Of a DNA stretch of 64,000 nt, positions 61,401 through 64,000 are shown piece by piece (position 1 is the stretch's first letter; each line of letters starts with the position of its first letter). Both the position numbers and the translations under genes were made by a program. This DNA is from Scortum barcoo (lineage: Eukaryota > Chordata > Actinopteri > Centrarchiformes > Terapontidae): NCBI GenBank assembly GCA_023238725.1, contig CM041531.1, positions 17,134,643 through 17,198,642 on the forward strand. Direction: 5' to 3'. The notes below the pieces were generated by a model. It did no database searches. It saw nothing but the letters and a program-made list of their open reading frames with translations, and was not told the DNA's origin.

Positions 61401-63972
61401 ATGCGGGATGAACGGCAAATCAACGTGATTCTCTAATGATCTATAAGCCAGCAACATTTTTATTATATTAATGCAATGATTGGCCTTATTCTGTCTTGTC
61501 TTCTGTCACTTGTTTATGGGAAAATCCTTCAGATCCATGTATAATTAACTCACCCACTAGCAGAGTTAAGTTAAAGAAAATAAAAAAATTAAACTCATGA
61601 CTGAATATGAGATTTTACTTTACTGCCTTCAAATCACTGATATATGAAATTCCTCTTTTAACTATGTGTTCAGGGGTAGAAATAATGTGCTCTGAATGTT
61701 TTCTGTTAAATATTTTATGCAGTGTGAAGATTATTAAGCTGATTAAAGATGTGAATATCACCAGTAGAAAATATAAAGTATAAAAAATGACAATACTAAA
61801 GAAACAATTGGGAACTAACAAGTAATCTCCCTACATATACCTTGCATAATGCATTGTAAAATGTTATGTATCATAATATGCTGTTGCAGTACATTTTTAT
61901 CTACTTACTTACTATTTTCTGCTCTGTTAGCCTGGTATAATAGTTGCCAGGGTCACCCAATTAAAATAAACTTCCTCTTTCCACTTCCCACAATTCAGAT
62001 TATCATGCACACACATTAAAAGCATGGATGAGAGGAGGCTGACATGAAGCTGACCTTTCGTGTGCTGCAGCATTCTCTGAATCAGCACCGGGTACTTTGT
62101 TATTCTCTGGGTCACCAGCAAGATGCATTCTGGGATACCAAGCCTCCGCACAATGCTGCTACTCATCTTTTTCTGGAACAACAAACAAGTGCTTTTGAAA
62201 AACGTGCCCACACAACAGGTTGCTCAAAACAAGACAAGGTTTAAACAGCGAATGGGAAATCTTAAACCACATTTGCTGCAGAACAACACAGTGATACTTG
62301 ACAAGGTGTTTGCTGTGATGATAGATGCGAGAGTTAAGCAGAAGTAGAAGATGGTGCACAGAAGACAATGGAAGCTAACTGATGCTTCAATAAAAAAAAA
62401 AAAGAAAGAAAAAAAACACTTTTATACAAATGTTTTCAATACATGCAAATTGAAATCAAGTACGGCTCAAAAAGACTATGAAAACAAAAAAAGAGCAAGA
62501 CAGAAAAAAAAAAGCTCCCCGGTTAACATAAAAAGTCGCACGCTGCAGAACAGAACAGAATGTTTGTTGGACATCTATTCAACAAAAAAAAAAAAGTCAA
62601 CTGTTTTTTCAGCACAAAAGCAGTAAATGGCAGAATGAGACAAAATCATGAAAAGCAACTTACTAAAGTAATGCTATTGTCATATCGATACTTCATAAAG
62701 GTGCAAAGGGTGGAACTGTAAGTCTTACTCTGATAAAGGCCTTGAAGCGTTTGTCTTTGGTCATGAGGTCCTTGTAAAAGTTTACGGCTTCAGTGTGACG
62801 GCTGCAAAATCTTCCATAAATCCTCTTCATGCTTTCACCATTGGATCCTGAGAACTAGAGCAGAATTTAACAGGCATGAATACACAAAACACTTGTGAAG
62901 CAAAGAAAGACAAGCTACGTTCGAATGGTATCAATTTATGAACTGATGTACAGCTCTAATTTCTATTTCGGATTTGAACTCAACTGTTTATTTTAAAACA
63001 TTTAACATTGAGGTGGGAGGACTTTGAGGAATTGGTGGGTAGAATTGGGTATTACAACAGTATATAATTCAAAGAATGTGTTATTTCACATTACTACCAC
63101 TACCACCCTGAGCTAAGGACTTTTATAGCAGACTGAGGGGTCTACAGCCATGCTAGCAGTTCTGTGAGACTGTAAACAGACACTGCTTAAAGCTAAATGC
63201 TCAAAAGCACAATGCTGACATGCTGATGTTAGGCAGTTGTTGTTTACCATGTTCACCATCTCAAGTCTTAGGATGCTAACATCTGCAAAATGTCATTAAA
63301 ACCAAAACACAGCTGAGGCTGAAGAGAATGTCGTTATTTTTTCAAATATTTAATCACAAACCAAAGACTCGGACAAACAGAAATGTTGACCTGAGGTTAG
63401 AAGTCGGAGGATAGCTACAGTCTACAGATGTCTGTGTGACATTTCATGGTAATCCATCCAGTAGTTGCTGAGATATTGCAGTCTGCACCAGTCTGGTGAA
63501 CAGACAGTCTGACGTGGACAGTATAGTATAGTGTTTCTGGTGCACACTCTTTTCATGCCCCTTTCATATAAAACAGTGAACATTTGCATTCTCCAGGTTT
63601 CCCACACTACCAACACTGACAGAGTTGCCTCCAAAGAGAAGAAATGTAATTCATTGTGTGGAATTACAATTTTAAGTCCTGCGTCCTCATCACACCAGCC
63701 CCTCCCTCCTCTAACCTGGCTGACCAGGATGTCTCCTATCCTGTTGATGATGAAGCCTCCCTCCAAGCTCCCCCCCTCCAGCTGGCTCTCCCTCTTCCTC
63801 TCCAGGAGTCGGAGGAGGTGCTGCGTGTGGAGCTCCAGGAGTTCGTCTAGAGCAGGGAACAGCTTTTCCACTGTCTGCTGCTCCAGCTGCACCTCCTTCT
63901 GAAGGCCTTTGTTGTAGACCTCTGACATGATGCGCAACGTCCGGATGTGATGCATCTCTGTCTGCATTAGCT
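45068..63972 (-). CDS. akap13: akap13 (AKAP-Lbc) RhoGEF, 3' half: 16 exons
   Basis: AKAP13 anchors PKA and, through its DH-PH module, exchanges GDP for GTP on RhoA downstream of G12/13-coupled receptors (family knowledge). Sixteen minus-strand exons join with GT-AG introns and consistent phase: 63972-63716, 62854-62729, 62172-62055, 59219-58971, 58816-58740, 57312-57131, 56251-56169, 56066-55878, 53227-53087, 51790-51717, 50869-50825, 49662-49612, 49368-49096, 47906-47727, 47310-47010 and 45120-45068. They give 798 residues. The DH domain is about 1-205 with RRLGIPECILLVTQRITKYP at 136-155, the PH domain about 225-335, LPRRAETFGGFDSHQM at about 456-471, a coiled coil at about 560-680, and the C-terminus GEIFFC. 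The linker block and the end match AKAP13 rather than ARHGEF2, ARHGEF18 or ARHGEF28. The start codon, anchoring helix and C1 domain are to the right of the window. No frameshift or internal stop was found. Confidence 0.95.
45121..47009 (-). other. akap13 intron o/p, 1889 nt
   Basis: The GT-AG intron before the last coding exon. No repeat family, exon or RNA gene was recognised. Several plus-strand open frames (for example 45512-45766 and 45778-46098) have no motif and are taken as chance. Confidence 0.8.
47010..47310 (-). CDS. akap13: akap13 exon o: Ser/Pro- and Lys-rich tail
   Basis: 100 codons plus one base, with acceptor tctacttgcag. It begins RTPSTTSDEFPFPSSSQSLE, has a run of five Ser, and continues to a Lys-rich stretch KNKSKEGKEKKKKKCKGG. 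The order (Ser-rich, then poly-Lys, then a short C-terminal exon) follows AKAP13, but the sequence is fast-evolving. Two donors 15 nt apart keep the same phase: acag followed by gtaata (47010, preferred) or ggag followed by gtagca (47025). Confidence 0.88.
47311..47726 (-). other. akap13 intron n/o, 416 nt
   Basis: A GT-AG intron. About 100 nt of it is a SINE remnant, listed at 47585-47690. Confidence 0.85.
47585..47690 (+). repeat. tRNA-derived SINE remnant
   Basis: The segment has a B-box-like ggttcaagcctcc, then gctgaagtgtcattgagcaa and actctgaatccct. This order (B box, then the gagcaa...ctgaatccc phrase) is shared with the SINE at 40990-41330 and with other teleost SINEs. The head and tail are missing, so it is an old fragment. 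Confidence 0.7.
47727..47906 (-). CDS. akap13: akap13 exon n: C-terminal coiled coil, second part
   Basis: 60 codons in phase 0, with acceptor ctactgcag and donor gtcagcag. It encodes EEEVLKQHKELENEKQELLS, then KKEEYQKDLERLRDAQRKLE, then RDREAVQRHLEKMDELRLAE. The heptads are strong and highly charged. This region mediates self-association of AKAP-Lbc (family knowledge). Confidence 0.94.
47907..49095 (-). other. akap13 intron m/n, 1189 nt
   Basis: A GT-AG intron, AT-rich. At about 48688-48740 the plus strand reads aatctttatttgtcattatg and then a cacataataaaatttag-like stretch, which resembles the terminal tail of a teleost non-LTR element. That match is short and weak. Confidence 0.8.
49096..49368 (-). 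CDS. akap13: akap13 exon m: C-terminal coiled coil, first part
   Basis: 91 codons in phase 0, with acceptor gtccatcccag and donor gtaactac. It encodes AVVVQQDSFIEDQRQALSER, then a Ser-rich stretch with SRPSSLIEQEKQRSLEKQRQ, then the coiled coil SLQRQQAAHAEEKRRREKEW. SLSRPSSLIEQEKQRSLEKQ is nearly identical in AKAP13. The RPSSRPSS duplication appears to be an extra repeat relative to the human protein. Confidence 0.95.
49612..49662 (-). CDS. akap13: akap13 exon l: 51-nt exon QVLHSVSNLHLLLSTLQ
   Basis: 17 codons in phase 0. The donor is gtaacgaac. The acceptor is aacagcag, a tandem NAGNAG, so the first Gln could be skipped in some transcripts. The helix continues that of exon k and leads into AVVVQQDSFIEDQ of exon m, as in AKAP13 (SALQGVVLQQDSYIEDQ from memory). 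Confidence 0.92.
49663..50824 (-). other. akap13 intron k/l, 1162 nt
   Basis: A GT-AG intron ending in the tandem acceptor aacagcag. No repeat or ORF was supported inside it. Confidence 0.85.
50825..50869 (-). CDS. akap13: akap13 exon k: 45-nt microexon GGNANLLLLLKRNSE
   Basis: A small in-phase exon of 15 codons, with acceptor tttgtgtgcag and donor gtaacac. The five Leu codons are a CTG run. GGNANLxxxLKRNSE is the start of the conserved AKAP13 helix that continues in exon l. The open frame is too short to be found by length alone and was placed by homology. Confidence 0.92.
50870..51716 (-). other. akap13 intron j/k, 847 nt
   Basis: A GT-AG intron. A short (CA)n run lies at 50922-50938. Nothing else is recognisable. 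Confidence 0.85.
51717..51790 (-). CDS. akap13: akap13 exon j: acidic linker ending LRRTESDSVLKK
   Basis: 74 nt. It completes Ser and encodes GDRDESEDAAGDLRRTESDS followed by VLKK. The RRTESDSxLKK motif matches AKAP13 and resembles a basophilic phosphorylation site (RRTES). The acceptor is ttatgtcag and the donor gtcggc follows aag. The exon ends in phase 0. Confidence 0.93.
52285..52390 (+). repeat. Teleost SINE-type fragment
   Basis: It contains ctgtgattgactggcgact, gctgagataggctctagca, and ggataagcagtatagataatgaatgg split over its end. These are diverged forms of a well-known teleost repeat that normally ends in an (ATGG)n-like tail. Only the 3' part is present and internal bases are missing. 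The family name is not assigned. Confidence 0.7.
53023..53049 (+). repeat. (CAA)n microsatellite
   Basis: About nine CAA units followed by an A-rich stretch, about 40 nt beyond the akap13 exon i donor in the intron. Confidence 0.9.
53087..53227 (-). CDS. akap13: akap13 exon i: LPRRAETFGGFDSHQM block
   Basis: 141 nt, phase 1 to phase 1. It reads ETLQALVNGSLGGAMASVQE and then PVCLPRRAETFGGFDSHQMH. The LPRRAETFGGFDSHQM block is characteristic of AKAP13. The acceptor lies directly against a (GT)n run in the transcript. The donor was placed at agca followed by gtaaga because that alone restores frame with exon j (HSSGDRDESED). A second gtaagt 8 nt downstream would shift the frame. Confidence 0.94.
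53228..55877 (-). other. akap13 intron h/i, 2650 nt
   Basis: A GT-AG intron. A (CA)n run at 53231-53246 on the plus strand lies against the exon i acceptor. The rest is AT-rich, with small open frames and no family signal. Confidence 0.85.
55878..56066 (-). CDS. akap13: akap13 exon h: post-PH helix and linker
   Basis: 189 nt, phase 1 to phase 1. It completes Asp and encodes LLRQKDTEIMSLLEEKMRLF through to ASVMKDALQE. The QKDxxIxxLLEEKxxxFRxM helix follows the PH domain in Lbc RhoGEFs. The middle (WEGLSPNEEVCRQAEPFFRS) is less conserved. The acceptor is gctggtcag and the donor is gaag followed by gtaagacgg. Confidence 0.94.
56169..56251 (-). CDS. akap13: akap13 exon g: linker after the PH domain
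   Basis: 83 nt with an acceptor tttggacag and a donor agag followed by gtgaca. It completes Met and encodes EKDEDEGIPSENEDDKRQLE then TKAKEMR. DEDEGIPSENE is nearly identical to the AKAP13 linker as I recall it and is absent from ARHGEF2 and ARHGEF18. This is strong support for the orthologue assignment. Confidence 0.95.
56252..57130 (-). other. akap13 intron f/g, 879 nt
   Basis: A GT-AG intron with donor gtaagtgggt. A short (GA/CA)-rich run lies near 56635-56657. Nothing else is recognisable. Confidence 0.85.
57131..57312 (-). CDS. akap13: akap13 exon f: PH domain core and C-terminal helix
   Basis: 60 codons plus two bases. It begins DQRSTVISLQKLIVREVANE, continues ERGLFLITAGIEKPEMMEV, and ends in the PH C-terminal helix SSKDERNTWMQLIQEAMQS. 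The donor is gtaagtgggt, close to the consensus. The acceptor is ccctgtag, preceded in the transcript by an extremely long pyrimidine tract. In this family the PH domain binds activated RhoA and other partners (established knowledge). Confidence 0.96.
57313..57660. repeat. Polypurine/polypyrimidine tract
   Basis: The plus strand is dominated by GGA, GAA and GAAG triplets with few pyrimidines, including GGGGGTGGGGGGGG near 57325-57339 and repeated gaagaagaagaggag units around 57497-57525. It is low-complexity DNA. The long open frames across it on the minus strand (Pro/Ser/Phe-rich) are by-products of composition and not proteins. Confidence 0.85.
58392..58422 (+). repeat. (GT)n microsatellite in an akap13 intron
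   Basis: About 15 GT units on the plus strand, in the intron between exons e and f. Confidence 0.95.
58740..58816 (-). CDS. akap13: akap13 exon e: PH domain strands
   Basis: 77 nt, phase 1 to phase 0. It completes Asp and reads VHALLLSDVFVFLQEKDQKY followed by VFAML. The acceptor is ttctccag and the donor is gtaggtcct. FLQEKDQKYxFA is a hallmark of the PH domain in Lbc-family RhoGEFs. In frame with exons d and f it gives GRLKDVHALLLSDVFVFLQE across the junction. Confidence 0.95.
58971..59219 (-). CDS. akap13: akap13 exon d: end of DH, start of PH
   Basis: The acceptor is gtaatcacag and the donor is aaaag followed by gtgaggcg. A split Glu codon is followed by 82 codons starting SDDDFDDLTEAVRLVKEVIA. 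Next come AAVDSKVNEHEKRRRLKEF, ending the DH domain, and SIMMMKSGQIFAREDLLRRK, entering the PH domain. The length between HTK and the LTEA helix matches human AKAP13 as I recall it. The exon ends in phase 1 within GRLKD. Confidence 0.95.
59220..62054 (-). other. akap13 intron c/d, 2835 nt
   Basis: The longest akap13 intron in the window. It contains the end of an inverted-arm element at about 60200-60262, listed separately. No exon, RNA gene or conserved domain was recognised in the rest. Confidence 0.85.
60200..60262 (+). repeat. Remnant arm of the inverted-arm element
   Basis: The stretch taactctgcaagaaagcaag followed by a tattttctaaattgtgaaac-like end and tattcctttaaa corresponds, with substitutions, to the right arm of the element at 5213-5777. 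I recognise this as the usual terminal motif of that teleost repeat. Only this end is clear. The left arm was not found nearby. Confidence 0.6.
62055..62172 (-). CDS. akap13: akap13 exon c: DH conserved region with TQRITKYPVL
   Basis: The acceptor is gttgttccag and the donor is aaag followed by gtcagc. The exon encodes KKMSSSIVRRLGIPECILLV, then TQRITKYPVLIQRMLQHTK, and ends in phase 1. This is the most conserved DH helix, which forms the face that engages the Rho GTPase. KKMSSS before VRRLGIPECILLV agrees with AKAP13 rather than its paralogues. Confidence 0.96.
62173..62728 (-). other. akap13 intron b/c, 556 nt
   Basis: A GT-AG intron. On the plus strand it has several A-rich runs (62389-62417, 62500-62515, 62583-62596), which read as U-rich runs in the transcript. 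Nothing else is recognisable. Confidence 0.85.
62729..62854 (-). CDS. akap13: akap13 exon b: DH domain, middle
   Basis: 42 codons in phase 0, beginning FSGSNGESMKRIYGRFCSRH and ending TKDKRFKAFIR. The acceptor ctctag precedes ttctcaggatcc, and the donor is gtaagact. A second AG lies 7 nt further in, but using it would break the frame. The FSGxNxExxKxxYGxFC pattern followed by KDKRFxAF is typical of the DH domain in Lbc-type RhoGEFs. Confidence 0.95.
62855..63715 (-). other. akap13 intron a/b, 861 nt
   Basis: A GT-AG intron. Roughly half is a copy of a teleost interspersed repeat at 63105-63515, listed separately. The rest shows no ORF or motif I can support. Confidence 0.85.
63105..63515 (+). 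repeat. Teleost non-autonomous interspersed repeat, copy 1
   Basis: The segment contains cagccatgctagcagttctg, gtttaccatgttcaccatct, cagctgaggctga, and catggtaatccatccagtag followed by ttgctgagatatt. I recognise these phrases, in this order, as a very common repeat of percomorph genomes with no coding capacity. The copy is diverged by substitutions and small indels. The ends are approximate. It lies inside an akap13 intron and does not touch a splice site. A related copy is at 38540-38735. Confidence 0.8.
63716..63972 (-). CDS. akap13: akap13 exon a: start of the DH domain
   Basis: The first exon in the window. The acceptor is cttgcag before 63972 and the donor follows ...GTCAGCCAG (gttagagg). 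Two leading bases complete a Glu codon from an exon outside the window. The 85 codons begin LMQTEMHHIRTLRIMSEVYN and end IINRIGDILVSQ, covering the first DH helices. The motif QTExHHxRTL is shared by the Lbc RhoGEF group, and MSEVY with EQQxVEKLFP is closest to AKAP13. The exon ends in phase 0. Confidence 0.95.
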
Positions 63973-64000
63973 CTGCAAGACGTGCAAGGAGGAGAAATTA

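Overview
The window is nuclear DNA of a teleost fish, probably a percomorph. It has spliced vertebrate-type exons with GT-AG introns, many CA/GT, TA and GA/TC microsatellites, and interspersed repeats of types I know from teleost genomes: tRNA-derived SINEs, fragments of non-LTR retrotransposons, and short non-autonomous elements with inverted arms. No prokaryotic operon, CRISPR array, rRNA, tRNA gene or intact transposase was seen.

Only one gene can be supported. The right third (about 42.1-64.0 kb) carries, on the minus strand, the 3' half of akap13 (AKAP-Lbc), an A-kinase anchoring protein and RhoA guanine nucleotide exchange factor. Sixteen exons were joined by hand between 63972 and 45068. 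Every junction is GT-AG and keeps phase, giving 798 codons plus a stop. They encode the DH domain, the PH domain, a linker with a conserved LPRRAETFGGFDSHQM block, a long C-terminal coiled coil, a Ser/Pro- and Lys-rich tail, and the end GEIFFC. The N-terminal anchoring region and the C1 domain must lie beyond the right edge. A 3' UTR of about 3 kb probably follows the stop codon and ends near 42.1 kb.

The left two thirds (1 to about 42.0 kb) contain no gene I can support. The open frames there are short and lack family motifs. Recognisable contents are an inverted-arm element at 5.2-5.8 kb, a long degraded retroelement copy at 12.3-13.4 kb and a second shorter one at 29.2 kb, an internally deleted reverse transcriptase remnant at 15.4-15.7 kb, a retroelement tail at 28.4-28.7 kb, a full-length SINE at 41.0-41.3 kb, a perfect 46-bp palindrome at 20.9 kb, a tandem duplication at 37.7 kb, and many microsatellites. 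It reads as gene-poor DNA downstream of akap13 that could hold regulatory elements, which cannot be shown from one sequence.

No new biological system was found. The observations most worth a second look are the 46-bp palindrome, a roughly 350-nt pyrimidine tract in the transcript just upstream of akap13's mid-PH exon, two in-frame alternative splice choices (a NAGNAG acceptor and a tandem donor), a 126-bp exon-like open segment at 25.6 kb, and a strong CTCF-like motif at 26.39 kb.
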